Source: Pseudomonas sp. G.S.17 (GTDB lineage: Bacteria > Pseudomonadota > Gammaproteobacteria > Pseudomonadales > Pseudomonadaceae). Taken from it: a DNA stretch of 64,000 bases. The stretch spans positions 1,116,001-1,180,000 of the forward strand of contig NZ_CP151076.1 of NCBI RefSeq assembly GCF_038096165.1, in the 5' to 3' direction. A program made the translations under genes and the position numbers. The notes below the pieces were generated by a model that was given only the letters and a program-made list of their open reading frames with translations, was not told where the DNA came from and did not search any database. Shown here one piece after another: positions 39,057 to 48,863 of the stretch (its first letter is position 1; the number at the start of each line of letters is the position of its first letter).

Positions 39057-39686
39057 ATGTGTGGACGTTATGCCCTGTTTCGTTGGACGCCCGCGTTTGC
39101 GGCCTTGCCCGGTTTTCCGGCTGACCAACAGGCGCAGTGGAACATTTCCCCGGCCGACCCGGTATTGATGCTGCGTGCCAGCAGCGAAACCGAAGGCGAT
39201 CTTGAACTGGCCCGCGCGCGCTGGGGTTTGACTCCGGCCTGGCTGACCGATCTGTCGCGCACGCCAGCTCATGCCCGCGCCGAAACCCTGGTCGAACAAC
39301 CGATGTTTCGCGATGCGTTTCGCTCGCGGCGCTGTCTGCTGCCGGCCAATGGTTTCTACGAATGGCGCGGCACGACCCGCAAACGGCCGTTCTGGCTGAC
39401 GCCGGGGGAGGGCTCGGCCTTGTTTTTCGCGGCCATCTGGGAAGCGTATCCGGTGCAAGGGCATACGTATTTGAGTGTTGCGGTGGTCACCCAACTTGCC
39501 GCCAGCCAGCGCCGCCCGTTGATTCTCGATGCCCAGGGGCAGAAGGACTGGCTGGCCGCCGACACGCCGTTGCCCACCCTGCAAGCACTGCTCGCCAGCC
39601 CGCAAACCGCCCTGCGCGAACGGCCGCTGGCCAATCTGGTAAATGATCCGAAGCTCAACGCGCCGGAGTGTTTGACGCCTTTGTAG
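39057..39686 (+). CDS. SOS-response-associated peptidase (YedK/HMCES family)
   Basis: A 209-residue SRAP-domain protein. Members form a stable crosslink between Cys2 and abasic sites in single-stranded DNA, shielding them. The essential N-terminal MCGRY (Cys2 exposed after Met removal) is present, as are RTPAHARAETL and the LPANGFYEW motif with the catalytic glutamate. I see no obvious LexA box upstream. It lies 51 bp after the DUF2007 gene. Confidence 0.92.
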   Translation: MCGRYALFRWTPAFAALPGFPADQQAQWNISPADPVLMLRASSETEGDLELARARWGLTPAWLTDLSRTPAHARAETLVEQPMFRDAFRSRRCLLPANGFYEWRGTTRKRPFWLTPGEGSALFFAAIWEAYPVQGHTYLSVAVVTQLAASQRRPLILDAQGQKDWLAADTPLPTLQALLASPQTALRERPLANLVNDPKLNAPECLTPL

Positions 39687-39732
39687 TGCTGTCTGCACTG
39701 TCGCCTTCCCGGACAAGTCCGGTCCTACCGAA

Positions 39733-41874
39733 TTACACCTTGAACTGATTGATCAACCGCCGCTGCTGCTCGGCCAACTTGGTCAATTCGGCGCTGGCCT
39801 GGCTGGACTCGTCGGCGCCGCCGGCGACTTCGTTGGCGACCTGGCCAATATTGATCACGTTGCGATTGATGTCGTCGGCGACGGCGCTTTGCTCCTCGGC
39901 GGCACTGGCGATCTGGGTGTTCATGTCGTTGATCACCGACACTGCCTTGGTGATGGTGTCCAGCGCCTGCGCAGCATCGGCGGCATGGCTGACACTCTCG
40001 GCGGTCTTGCTCTGGCTGCCTTCCATGACCTGAACCACTTCGCGAGTGCCGCTCTGCAGTTGCTGGATCATGCTCTGGATTTCCTGGGTCGCCTGCTGCG
40101 TCTTCTGCGCCAGGTTGCGCACTTCATCGGCAACCACCGCAAAGCCACGGCCTTGCTCGCCAGCGCGGGCGGCTTCGATGGCGGCATTCAAGGCCAGCAG
40201 GTTCGTCTGTTCGGCAATCCCGCGAATGGTGGTCAGGATCGCGTTGATGTTCTCGCTGTCCTTGGCCAGCGTCTGCACGACAGTCACCGCTCGGCCGATT
40301 TCCACAGCCAGGTTGCTGATTGAATTCGAGGTGTTCTGCACAATCTGCATGCCTTCATGGGCAGCGCTGTCCGCATGGCTTGCCGCTTGCGCTGCCTGTG
40401 TGGCGTTGCGGGCGACGTCCTGAGCGGTGGCGGTCATTTGATGCACCGCCGTGGCGACCAGATCGATTTCCGACATCTGCTTCTGCACGCCCAGATTGGT
40501 CCGGATGGCGATATCGGCAGTGTGCTCCGAGGAGTCGCTGACCTTCTGCACCGAGGTCACAACCTGACTGATCATGACCTGCAATTTGCCGAGGAAGGTA
40601 TTGAAACCCTGGGCAATCTGCCCGGTTTCGTCGGCCCGGTCGCTGTGCAGGCGTTTGGTCAGATCACCTTCGCCCTGGGCGATATCGTTGAGCATGGTGA
40701 CCATTTGTTTGAGTGGCCGCGCGATCCCGCGTCCTACCAGCCAGATCACCAGCAAGCCGACGCCCGCGATCAACAAGCCGACCATGGCCATGCCGAAAAT
40801 GTCGGTGTCGTGTTGCTTGCTCAGATCGCTTTGCAGCGTGTTCAGGTCGGCCATGACAGCGCTGAGGGGCAGCTGAATCATCAAGGTCCAGCGCGCATCG
40901 GTCGCGCCGATGCCAAATGGCATGTACACCTCGATGTGCCCGTGTTCCTTGTCAGTTTCGTAGCGCACCTCGCCAATGTTGATTTTGGCAAGGTTGGCGA
41001 CTTCGCTGGCGTCCAGAATGGTGGTGGCTTTTTCGCCGAGCTTGGACGGGTCTTTGGTGTAGGCAACCAGTGCACCGTTGCTGGAGATCAAAGCCATTTC
41101 GCCCGCGCCGTCGTAGAGCTTTTTGTCAGCGGCTTCAAGCATGTCCTGAATGAAGTTCACCGACAGGTCCGCGCCAACGATGCCCTGGAAGGTCCCGTTG
41201 ATCATGATGGGCTCGATGAACGACGAGAGCATGACCATTTTGCCGCCGACGCTGTAAGGCGCGGGGTCGATGACACAGGCTTTTTTGGTTTCCCGGGAGC
41301 ACAAGTAATACTCACTTGAGCGCACTCCGGTGGACAACAGCTTGGTGTCCTCAAGGCTGGCGAGCTTTTCGAGTGCCAGGCTGCCGTCAGTCTTGCGGTA
41401 CCACCATGGCATGAAGCGGCCATCTTTTGGATCGGCACCGGCGGTGGTGGAATCCACGTAAGCGGCGTCGTTGTGATCCACAGCGTTCGGCTCCCAACCA
41501 ATGTAAGCGCCGAGAATCTTCGGATTCTGCTCCACGGTGTTGCGCAGCAGATTGAGCATTTGCTCGCGGCTGATTTTCAGCTGCGCATCGCCCTTGCTGT
41601 CATTGATGCCCAGCAACGCGTTGGTTCTGGCCAGGCCGGCGGTGATCAGCAGTGGCGTTTCCAGCTCGCGCTTGATATCGCTGGCCTGGGTCCGGGCGAG
41701 GGCACCCAGACGCGCTTCCACCGACTGCTCGAATTGCGCCAGGGTTCGTTGTTCGACCATCGTCTGGGTCCGCGCTCCAGAAAACAATGCATACAGCACT
41801 AATGCGACAACAACGCTGAGCACAATGGCGCCCGCCAGTGCAGCGATTGAAGACTGGATCGATTTGAACTTCAT
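39733..41874 (-). CDS. Methyl-accepting chemotaxis protein with dCache-type sensor
   Basis: A 713-residue chemoreceptor. TM1 is at about residues 11-33, then a periplasmic sensor of about 320 residues that looks like a double Cache domain (including GAYIGWEPN and the [20 protein letters not shown] segment). TM2 follows at about 355-378, then a HAMP domain and a long signalling coiled coil with the conserved hairpin tip ([18 protein letters not shown]). No C-terminal CheR/CheB docking pentapeptide is seen (it ends LINQFKV). The ligand is unknown. dCache receptors often sense amino acids or organic acids. Confidence 0.93.
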   Translation of the reverse strand: MKFKSIQSSIAALAGAIVLSVVVALVLYALFSGARTQTMVEQRTLAQFEQSVEARLGALARTQASDIKRELETPLLITAGLARTNALLGINDSKGDAQLKISREQMLNLLRNTVEQNPKILGAYIGWEPNAVDHNDAAYVDSTTAGADPKDGRFMPWWYRKTDGSLALEKLASLEDTKLLSTGVRSSEYYLCSRETKKACVIDPAPYSVGGKMVMLSSFIEPIMINGTFQGIVGADLSVNFIQDMLEAADKKLYDGAGEMALISSNGALVAYTKDPSKLGEKATTILDASEVANLAKINIGEVRYETDKEHGHIEVYMPFGIGATDARWTLMIQLPLSAVMADLNTLQSDLSKQHDTDIFGMAMVGLLIAGVGLLVIWLVGRGIARPLKQMVTMLNDIAQGEGDLTKRLHSDRADETGQIAQGFNTFLGKLQVMISQVVTSVQKVSDSSEHTADIAIRTNLGVQKQMSEIDLVATAVHQMTATAQDVARNATQAAQAASHADSAAHEGMQIVQNTSNSISNLAVEIGRAVTVVQTLAKDSENINAILTTIRGIAEQTNLLALNAAIEAARAGEQGRGFAVVADEVRNLAQKTQQATQEIQSMIQQLQSGTREVVQVMEGSQSKTAESVSHAADAAQALDTITKAVSVINDMNTQIASAAEEQSAVADDINRNVINIGQVANEVAGGADESSQASAELTKLAEQQRRLINQFKV

Positions 41875-42106
41875 AGAGGCTCCGGACGTGAGATTACGTC
41901 TGAACTGTCTATCGGCTAAGCTTTATGGAAGCATGAATAACATCCCCTCAAATGGACGTAAATCGTACCAGTACGTCGTTATTGGATATGTCCGTTTGTT
42001 GGGAACCATCAGCCGGATCAGCTGACCAAAAGGGCTATCGGATGATCTCTGGCGTATTGGCTGTTCGCCGTCCAGAATCACCAGCATGTTTCCAGGGAGA
42101 TTCACT

Positions 42107-42922
42107 ATGCGTCGTTCAGTTGCCTTATGTGCCTTGAGTACCAGCTTGTTGCTCAGCGGTTGCCAGTCTGTAAACACCACCAGCGGGGATGCGGTGGGTG
42201 TCGAGCGCAAGCAATACATGTTCAGCATGCTTTCGACTGACGAAGTGAACAAGATGTACGCCCAGTCCTATCAGGAAACGGTGAAAGAGGCGTCCGGCAA
42301 AGGCGTGCTCGATACCACTAGCGCCAATGCCAAACGCGTGCATGCGATTGCCGACCGGCTGATTGCCCAGGCGCCGAAGCTGCGTCCGGATTCTGCGCAG
42401 TGGCAGTGGGAAGTCAATCTGATCAAGAGCGACGACCTCAACGCCAACTGCGGTCCCGGCGGCAAGATCATTGTCTACAGCGGACTGATCGACACACTCA
42501 AACTGAGCGATGATGAAATCGCCGCAGTCATGGGTCACGAGATCGCCCACGCATTGCGCGAACACGGCCGCGAAGCGATGTCCAAGGCGTATGGCGTAGC
42601 GATGGCCAAGCAGGGCGCGGGTGCCTTGCTCGGATTGGGGCAGGACAGCCTCGCGCTGGCCGATACCGTGGTCAATTACAGCCTGACCTTGCCGAACAGT
42701 CGCGGTAATGAAAACGAAGCGGATCTGCTCGGTCTGGAGCTGGCGGCACGCGCTGGCTACAACCCGAACGCGGCCATCACGCTGTGGGAGAAGATGAGCC
42801 AGAACTCCGGCGATTCCCCGCCGGAATTCATGAGCACTCACCCGGCATCGGCGACTCGGGTCGCTTCGTTGCAGGCGGCGATTCCCAAGGTGATGCCGTT
42901 GTATCAGGCTGCGAAGAAGTAA
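42107..42922 (+). CDS. M48-family zinc metalloprotease lipoprotein
   Basis: A 271-residue lipoprotein (lipobox LLLSGC, Cys19) with the zinc motif HEIAH at residues 144-148 and a third ligand region NENEADLLGLEL downstream, typical of LoiP/YggG-like periplasmic M48 proteases in envelope quality control. The start is the ATG at 42107 after GGGAGATTCACT, which gives a standard signal peptide. The frame from 42086 is longer without benefit. A family B REP pair follows. Confidence 0.92.
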   Translation: MRRSVALCALSTSLLLSGCQSVNTTSGDAVGVERKQYMFSMLSTDEVNKMYAQSYQETVKEASGKGVLDTTSANAKRVHAIADRLIAQAPKLRPDSAQWQWEVNLIKSDDLNANCGPGGKIIVYSGLIDTLKLSDDEIAAVMGHEIAHALREHGREAMSKAYGVAMAKQGAGALLGLGQDSLALADTVVNYSLTLPNSRGNENEADLLGLELAARAGYNPNAAITLWEKMSQNSGDSPPEFMSTHPASATRVASLQAAIPKVMPLYQAAKK

Positions 42923-42957
42923 CCGAAAAGAAGGAGCGAACGGTGGGAGGGGATTCG

Positions 42958-43047
42958 CGTAGGACCGGCTTTAGCCGGGAGGAGGCCAGCCCATTCGCAG
43001 CGGCTCTGTTGTCAGAACGCTCGCCCTCCCGGCTAAAGCCGGTCCTG
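42958..43047. repeat. REPIN (family B)
   Basis: Inverted family B units (CGTAGGACCGGCTTTAGCCG and its complement ending GCCGGTCCTG) with a related but diverged centre (CGCAGCGGCTCTGTTGTCAG). Confidence 0.85.
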
Positions 43048-43091
43048 CACAGTCTGTACAAGTCCATTCTTTGCTTAACGATCAAGGTTGA

Positions 43092-43676
43092 TCAAACCCA
43101 GCCACTCACCTGCATCGCCTTGTACACCGCAACCAGCGCCAGCACGAAGAAGGCGCACGCCGCCAGGCGCCGGATCAAGGTCAGCGGCAGCTTGTCAGCG
43201 GCGAAGTTGCCCGCCAGGACCACCGGAACGTTGGCGATCAACATGCCCAGCGTCGTGCCGATGATCACTAGCCAAAGGTAGGAATATTGCGCCGCCAGCA
43301 TCACTGTGGCGATTTGCGTCTTGTCGCCGATTTCCGCGATGAAGAACGCAATCAGTGTGGTCAGGAACGGCCCGAATTTGCGGCCATTGCCGGCTTCGTC
43401 ATCGTCCATCTTGTCGGGGACCAGGGTCCACAATGCGGTGGCGGTGAAGCTCGCGGCCAGAATCCAGTGCAGCGTGGCGTCAGAAAAGAAACTGCCAAAC
43501 CAGGCGCCGACCGCGCCCGCCGCAGCGTGGTTGGCCAGGGTGGCCGCGACAATACCGGCGATGATCGGCCAGGGCTTGCGAAAGCGCGCGGCGAGAATGA
43601 GAGCGAGCAGTTGGGTCTTGTCGCCAATTTCGGCAAGTGCCACGACAGCAGTGGGGACCAACAGGGATTCCAGCAT
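43092..43676 (-). CDS. TMEM165/GDT1-family manganese exporter (MneA-like)
   Basis: A 194-residue inner-membrane protein with two inverted repeats, each carrying the signature EIGDKTQ (residues 16-22 and about 116-122), in six or so membrane segments. This is the UPF0016/GDT1 family of cation transporters, whose bacterial members export Mn(II). The ATG at 43676 lies 8 bp after an AGGA site. A yybP-ykoY manganese riboswitch sits directly upstream and explains how the gene senses its substrate. Confidence 0.93.
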   Translation of the reverse strand: MLESLLVPTAVVALAEIGDKTQLLALILAARFRKPWPIIAGIVAATLANHAAAGAVGAWFGSFFSDATLHWILAASFTATALWTLVPDKMDDDEAGNGRKFGPFLTTLIAFFIAEIGDKTQIATVMLAAQYSYLWLVIIGTTLGMLIANVPVVLAGNFAADKLPLTLIRRLAACAFFVLALVAVYKAMQVSGWV

Positions 43677-43684
43677 CAGGGTTT

Positions 43685-43882
43685 TCCTAAGGGGCGGGTC
43701 GACACGGCTATGACACGTACGACCTCCCCGCCCCGGGTAAGGTGTTCGTGTCATAGGTCTGGTCAAACCACCGATCCGTCTGAGCGGATTCGGGGTCGTA
43801 CGCACCATGGTCTGAGGACCAAGTATGTTGATGCGTACCGGACGAGCATGGCGCTCGTGGGAGACTACTCCCCTAGGACGGA
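43685..43882 (-). promoter_or_regulatory. yybP-ykoY manganese riboswitch with switching leader
   Basis: The aptamer lies at about 43882-43775 on the minus strand: P1 arms TCCGTC and GACGGA (43877-43882 with 43775-43780), the conserved GGGGAGTAG (43865-43873) and TCAACATACTTGG (around 43818-43832), both hallmarks of the Mn(II)-sensing class. Downstream are two mutually exclusive helices: 43747-43756 with 43708-43717 (10 bp, perfect) and 43727-43734 with 43691-43698 (8 bp, all GC). The second ends 3 bp before the AGGA ribosome site, which suggests control near translation start. The gene it controls is the GDT1-type exporter. Confidence 0.88.
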
Positions 43883-43925
43883 GCGGATTCTGCCTACGCA
43901 GACCGCATTCGGCAAGCGCTTATTT

Positions 43926-44924
43926 TCAGGCGCGCTTGGCACGATAGATGCGGAAACCGTTGCCCTGAGCCTTGATCGCGCACACGCCCAGATGCTCTTC
44001 GATCAGCGGCTGATACTTGAGGAAGGCATTCGCCACCAAGCGCAGTTCGCCACCTGATTTCAGATGTTGGCGTGCTTTTCGCAGCAAGTTTTCCGTTGCC
44101 TGATAATCGGTATGTACTCCGACGTGGAACGGCGGGTTGCTCAGAATCGTGCTCAAACCCATGGGCGCCGCGTCGATTCCGTCGCCGGTCAACACCTCGG
44201 CTTCCAGGCCATTGGCGGCCAGCGTCAGACGGCTGCTGGCTGTGGCGAAGGCGTCCACGTCGAGCATGATCACGTTGTTGTGCGGGTAGCGACGTTTTAC
44301 CGCAGCCCCCAATACACCGGCACCACAGCCGAAATCCAGCAGATTGCCGCTGGGCAGCTTGTCGATGTTCTGCAACAACAGCGCCGAGCCGCGATCCAGA
44401 CGACCGTGACTGAACACGCCCGGCAGGCTGACAACTTTCAGCGGGCCATCATCCATTTCCACTTCGTAATGCTGGGCGAGGCTTTCCAGAGTTACCGCTT
44501 GCGGGGCTTCCTCGACCGTGACTTGCCACAGCTGGCAATGCCGCGCGCTGTCCAGCTTGCGCGCCCGACCGAACGGGCTCAACTGGCGGGCCGCCGCTTC
44601 GATGCCGCTGCGTTTCTCACCGACCAGAAACAACTCGCGGCCTGCCAGCCGCGAAGCCAGGGCATTGAGGATGTAGTCGGTCAGGTCCCGGGACTTGGGC
44701 AGGAACACCACGGCAGCGTCGAAGGCTTCTTGCGGCGCGTCGACGCCAAAGTGCGTGCGGCCTTCGAAACGGGCATCCAGCGCGGCTTGATCGCCCGCAT
44801 GCCAGCACCAGCCGCGTGCTTCTGGCAAACGGCCAAGCAGATCATCCGCTGCCAAGCCGGCCAGCAGCAACGAGCCCTGAAACAGCTCGGCCTGACGGAG
44901 TAACACTTCACTGCGCGGGTCCAT
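43926..44924 (-). CDS. rsmC: 16S rRNA (guanine-N2-)-methyltransferase RsmC
   Basis: A 332-residue enzyme that methylates G1207 of 16S rRNA. It has the typical two-part build: a degenerate N-terminal methyltransferase domain and an active C-terminal one with the SAM motif [15 protein letters not shown] and the catalytic NPPF ([10 protein letters not shown]). It is transcribed alone toward the riboswitch leader, with a gap of about 40 bp between them. Confidence 0.94.
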   Translation of the reverse strand: MDPRSEVLLRQAELFQGSLLLAGLAADDLLGRLPEARGWCWHAGDQAALDARFEGRTHFGVDAPQEAFDAAVVFLPKSRDLTDYILNALASRLAGRELFLVGEKRSGIEAAARQLSPFGRARKLDSARHCQLWQVTVEEAPQAVTLESLAQHYEVEMDDGPLKVVSLPGVFSHGRLDRGSALLLQNIDKLPSGNLLDFGCGAGVLGAAVKRRYPHNNVIMLDVDAFATASSRLTLAANGLEAEVLTGDGIDAAPMGLSTILSNPPFHVGVHTDYQATENLLRKARQHLKSGGELRLVANAFLKYQPLIEEHLGVCAIKAQGNGFRIYRAKRA

Positions 44925-44996
44925 TGAAGGGCTCCTTGAAAAGGGGCGCAGTCTAGCAGAGCTTGGGCCATAGCCGGTTACGCCGAGGCATGAGTC

Positions 44997-45063
44997 CGTA
45001 GGAGCGGCTTTAGCCGCGAATTCGAACGTGAATGACGCTCTCCCGGCTGAAGCCGGTCCTACG
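44997..45063. repeat. REP pair (family B), diverged
   Basis: CGTAGGAGCGGCTTTAGCCG at the left and the complementary CCCGGCTGAAGCCGGTCCTACG at the right. The left unit has point changes relative to the family. Confidence 0.75.
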
Positions 45064-45071
45064 AGCCGGAC

Positions 45072-46034
45072 CTACACCACCCGCACCGGTTGACCGGCAA
45101 AGAACCCCAGCGCATTTTCCGTCACCTGGCTAACGATCCGTTGCCGTGCCTCACGCGCGCCCCAGGCGCTGTGCGGGGTGATGATCAGGCGCGGAATATC
45201 GCCAGCCAGCAGCGGATTGCCAGCCACTGGCGGCTCCAAGGTCAAGACATCCGATGCCGCGCCGCCCAGATGACCGTTGCGCAGCGCATCCGCCAGCGCC
45301 TGTTCATTGATAAGCCCGCCGCGCGCGGTGTTGATCACATACGCATGGGGCTTGAGCAGGCTCAATTCATGGGCGCCGATCATGTCGCGGGTGTGCTCGT
45401 TGAGCGGGCAGTGCAAGGTCAAAGCGTCGATCTGCGGCAGCAGCTCCTCCAGCGGCAAGCGATCCGCGCGGGCCGGGCGGCCGGGGATTTGTCCCAGCAG
45501 GACGCGCATGCCAAAGGCTTCAGCCAGCTTGGCCACCGCGCCGCCGAGTTCGCCATGCCCCAGCAAACCCAGGGTTTTGCCTTCCAGTTCGAAAATCGGG
45601 AAATCCAGCAGGCAAAACTGTTTCGACTTCTGCCATTGGCCGTGTTGCACCGCGTTCTGGTAATCCGGCAGCCGGGTGGCGAGGGCGAGCAACAACATCA
45701 GCGTGTGCTGCGCCACCGACGGCGTGCCGTAACCCTGGCAATTACACACCGTGACGCCGTGCTGGCGGGCGGCCTCCAGATCGACGTTATTGGTGCCGGT
45801 CGCAGTGACCAGAACCAGCTTCAAGTCAGGACAGGCGGCGAACGTGGCGGCATCAACCATGATCTTGTTACTGATCGCCACGGTTGCGCCTTGCAGACGT
45901 TCAATCACCTGATCGGGCGTGGTGCTGGCATGCAGCACCAAATCGGCGAAACATTCGCGCAGCGTGCTGAAGTCCAGATCGCCCAGATCCAGGGACGTGT
46001 GGTCGAGAAAAACTGCCTTACCGTGATTGCTCAT
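45072..46034 (-). CDS. D-2-hydroxyacid dehydrogenase (hydroxypyruvate/glyoxylate reductase type)
   Basis: A 320-residue D-isomer-specific 2-hydroxyacid dehydrogenase. The NAD motif GLLGHGELGGAVAKLAEA, the catalytic Arg in NTARGGLINEQAL and the C-terminal His/Trp motif HSAWGAREARQ fit the family. Length and motifs suggest a glycerate/glyoxylate (HprA-like) reductase, but the substrate is not certain. It is divergent from the LysE-type exporter. Confidence 0.92.
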   Translation of the reverse strand: MSNHGKAVFLDHTSLDLGDLDFSTLRECFADLVLHASTTPDQVIERLQGATVAISNKIMVDAATFAACPDLKLVLVTATGTNNVDLEAARQHGVTVCNCQGYGTPSVAQHTLMLLLALATRLPDYQNAVQHGQWQKSKQFCLLDFPIFELEGKTLGLLGHGELGGAVAKLAEAFGMRVLLGQIPGRPARADRLPLEELLPQIDALTLHCPLNEHTRDMIGAHELSLLKPHAYVINTARGGLINEQALADALRNGHLGGAASDVLTLEPPVAGNPLLAGDIPRLIITPHSAWGAREARQRIVSQVTENALGFFAGQPVRVV

Positions 46035-46121
46035 CAGCTGTACCTGTTATTGGAAGTTTCGAAGGCTTAATGTGGTCAGCCTAACAGAGCGAAACGCTTG
46101 CTTACATTTTTGGAGAAACGC

Positions 46122-46751
46122 ATGTATTGGGCGGAATTTCTGACCGTTGCCTTGATTCACCTGCTCGCCGTCGCCAGTCCCGGCCCGGATTTCGCCGTGG
46201 TGGTGCGTGAAAGCGTGACTCACGGCCGCAAAGCCGGGACCTATACGGCCATGGGTGTGGGCACCGCGATTTTTGTGCATGTGGGCTATTCGTTGCTGGG
46301 GATCGGCCTGATCGTTTCCCAGTCCATCGTGCTGTTCAACGCGTTGAAATGGGCTGCTGCGGCCTATCTGCTGTACATCGGCTTCAAGGCCTTGCGCGCC
46401 AAACCGGCCAACGCCAGCGACGCGCCGGTCAAGGTTGCGGTGGGCGAGCGCACCGCGCGCGGCGCCTTTACCAGCGGCTTTGTCACCAACGGCCTGAACC
46501 CCAAGGCGACGCTTTTTTTCCTGTCGCTGTTCACCGTGGTGATCAATCCACACACGCCATTGTGGGTGCAGGCGGGTTACGGCGTTTACCTGGCTGTGGC
46601 GACCGGCCTGTGGTTCTGCATGGTGGCGCGACTGTTCAGTCAGGAGCGTGTGCGTGCAGGCTTCGCACGCATGGGCCACTGGTTTGATCGGGCCATGGGC
46701 GCCGTGCTGGTGGCATTGGGCTTGAAGCTGGCGTTTACCGAGATTCGCTGA
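46122..46751 (+). CDS. LysE/RhtB-family amino-acid exporter
   Basis: A 209-residue inner-membrane protein of the LysE/RhtB family with about six membrane segments. The family motif near the N-terminus is ASPGPDFAVVVRESVTHGRKAG, and the GFVTNGLNPKATLFFLSLF segment is also typical. The ATG at 46122 has a TGGAGAAACGC ribosome site. The 46098 start is unlikely. The substrate, probably an amino acid or homoserine-like compound, is unknown. Confidence 0.93.
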   Translation: MYWAEFLTVALIHLLAVASPGPDFAVVVRESVTHGRKAGTYTAMGVGTAIFVHVGYSLLGIGLIVSQSIVLFNALKWAAAAYLLYIGFKALRAKPANASDAPVKVAVGERTARGAFTSGFVTNGLNPKATLFFLSLFTVVINPHTPLWVQAGYGVYLAVATGLWFCMVARLFSQERVRAGFARMGHWFDRAMGAVLVALGLKLAFTEIR

Positions 46752-47186
46752 TAAAGCCATCACACCACCTGGAATGCATTGCGTAGGACTGGCTTTAGCC
46801 GGGAGGAGGTCATTCCATGCGCAGCAGCTACGTCGTTAGAACTCTCGGCCTCCCGGCTGAAGCCGGTCCTACGGATCATCACACCACCTGGAATGCATTG
46901 CGTAGGACTGGCTTTAGCCGGGAAGAGGTCATTCCAGGCGCAGCAGCTACGTCGTTAGAACTCTCGGCCTCCCGGCTGAAGCCGGTCCTACGGATCTCTT
47001 GTCTGCTGCGGTATGGCGCGGTGTCAGCTTCAGGGTGAAAGCCTCCATGGTTTTGAGAGAAAGCTGGCAATTCGCCTTCCCTGACGCTCATCCAGCAAAT
47101 CATCCCTTCGGCTGATTTGGCTGGCGGGCCGGGCCTCTAGAGTGCATATTTTCAAGCCTCGACTTTGCACTCGAAAAGGAACTCCC
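46752..47186. other. Intergenic region dominated by a tandem-duplicated REPIN
   Basis: This 435-bp gap contains the duplicated REPIN at 46759-46996. The remaining 190 bp before the acyl-CoA ligase hold its presumed promoter and an AAAAGGA ribosome site before the ATG at 47187. I see no other gene. Confidence 0.6.
46759..46996. repeat. Tandem duplication of a REPIN (two 119-bp copies)
   Basis: Copies at 46759-46877 and 46878-46996 have the same length and differ at only about two positions. Each contains an inverted pair of family B REP units (GTAGGACTGGCTTTAGCCGG and its complement) plus about 25 bp of left flank. The near-identity points to a recent duplication. Confidence 0.93.
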
Positions 47187-48863
47187 ATGCTGCAGACCCG
47201 CGTTATTCCACCAGCCGATGGCGCCTATCAGTACCCCCTGTTGATCAAGCGGCTATTGATGTCCGGCAGTCGCTATGAAAAAACGCGTGAAATCGTCTAC
47301 CGCGACACTGTTCGCTATACCTATCCAGAGCTTTCCGAGCGGATCTGTCGGCTGGCCAATGTCCTGACTGCCGCAGGCGTCAAGGCTGGCGATACCGTCG
47401 CGGTCATGGATTGGGACAGCCATCGCTATCTGGAATGCATGTTTGCCATTCCAATGATTGGCGCGGTGATCCACACGGTTAACGTGCGCCTGTCCCCTGA
47501 GCAAATCCTCTACACCATGAACCACGCCGAAGATAAGTTCGTGCTGGTCAACAGTGAGTTCGTCGGCCTGTATCAGGCCCTTGCCGGGCACCTGACCACG
47601 GTTGAGAAAACCCTGCTGCTCACTGATCTGCCGGAAAAGACTGCTGATTTGCCTGGGCTGGTCGGCGAGTACGAAACCCTGCTGGCGCAAGCGAGCAACC
47701 AGTACGAATTCGAAGACTTCGACGAAAACTCCATCGCCACCACGTTTTACACCACAGGCACGACGGGTAACCCGAAAGGCGTGTATTTCAGCCATCGGCA
47801 ACTGGTCCTGCACACCATGGGTGTAGCGACCATTGTCGGCAGCGCCGAACGCTTGCTGGGCACCGATGATGTGTACATGCCGATCACGCCAATGTTTCAC
47901 GTGCATGCGTGGGGCATGCCGTATGCGGCAACCATGCTTGGCATCAAGCAGGTGTATCCGGGACGTTACGACCCTGAATTCCTTGTCGAGCTATGGCGTA
48001 AGGAGAAGGTTACGTTCTCCCATTGCGTGCCGACCATCATGCAAATGGTGCTCAACGCCAAGGCCGCGCAAGACGTGGATTTTGCTGGCTGGAAGATCAT
48101 CATTGGCGGCAGCTCCCTCAATCGCACCTTGTACGAGTCCGCCAAGGCCCGAGGCATTCAGCTGACCGGCGCTTATGGCATGTCGGAAACCGGGCCGCTG
48201 ATTTCCGTTGCTCACTTGAATGACGAACTGCGCGCAGGCAGTGAAGACGAGCGCATCACTTATCGGATCAAGGCCGGCGTGCCGGGGATTCTGGTGGACG
48301 CGGCGATTGTCGACGAAGACGGCAACTTCCTGCCCGCCGATGGCGAGTCCCAGGGTGAACTGGTGTTGCGCGCGCCCTGGCTGAGCGAAGGCTATTACCG
48401 TGAGCCGCAAAAAGGCGCCGAGCTCTGGGCCGGTGGCTGGATGCATACCGGTGACGTGGCGACGCTGGACAGCATGGGCGTCATAGATATTCGTGATCGC
48501 ATCAAGGACGTCATCAAGACCGGTGGCGAGTGGATCTCGTCGCTGGACCTCGAAGACCTGTGCAGCCGCCATCCGGCAGTGCGCGAAGTGGCCGTGGTGG
48601 GTATTGCCGATCCGCAGTGGGGCGAGCGACCTTTCGCGCTGCTGGTGATTCGCGACGGGCATAGCATCGACGCGCGGGATTTGAAGGAACACCTCAAGCC
48701 ATTCGTGGAACTGGGGCACATCAACAAGTGGGCGATCCCGCATCAGATCGCGCTTGTTACTGAAATTCCCAAGACCAGCGTCGGCAAACTCGACAAGAAG
48801 CGCATGCGCGTAGACATCGTCGAATGGCAAAACAGTAACAGTACCTTTCTCTCGACGCTCTGA
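47187..48863 (+). CDS. Fatty-acid--CoA ligase (AMP-binding, AlkK type)
   Basis: A 558-residue ANL-superfamily acyl-CoA synthetase, forming an acyl-adenylate and then the CoA thioester. The P-loop TTFYTTGTTGNPKG is at residues 185-198. YGMSETGP, the GGWMHTGDVA motif and the catalytic lysine in PKTSVGKLDKKR are present. The build resembles medium-chain ligases such as AlkK. It lies upstream of DUF1302/DUF1329 genes, which suggests use of an exogenous hydrophobic substrate. The start at 47187 follows AAAAGGA. Confidence 0.93.
   Translation: MLQTRVIPPADGAYQYPLLIKRLLMSGSRYEKTREIVYRDTVRYTYPELSERICRLANVLTAAGVKAGDTVAVMDWDSHRYLECMFAIPMIGAVIHTVNVRLSPEQILYTMNHAEDKFVLVNSEFVGLYQALAGHLTTVEKTLLLTDLPEKTADLPGLVGEYETLLAQASNQYEFEDFDENSIATTFYTTGTTGNPKGVYFSHRQLVLHTMGVATIVGSAERLLGTDDVYMPITPMFHVHAWGMPYAATMLGIKQVYPGRYDPEFLVELWRKEKVTFSHCVPTIMQMVLNAKAAQDVDFAGWKIIIGGSSLNRTLYESAKARGIQLTGAYGMSETGPLISVAHLNDELRAGSEDERITYRIKAGVPGILVDAAIVDEDGNFLPADGESQGELVLRAPWLSEGYYREPQKGAELWAGGWMHTGDVATLDSMGVIDIRDRIKDVIKTGGEWISSLDLEDLCSRHPAVREVAVVGIADPQWGERPFALLVIRDGHSIDARDLKEHLKPFVELGHINKWAIPHQIALVTEIPKTSVGKLDKKRMRVDIVEWQNSNSTFLSTL

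Noticed and set aside
43053-43063. Single TGTACA near the GDT1 gene
   Set aside because: No second half-site at 12 bp spacing, so it is not a LitR operator.
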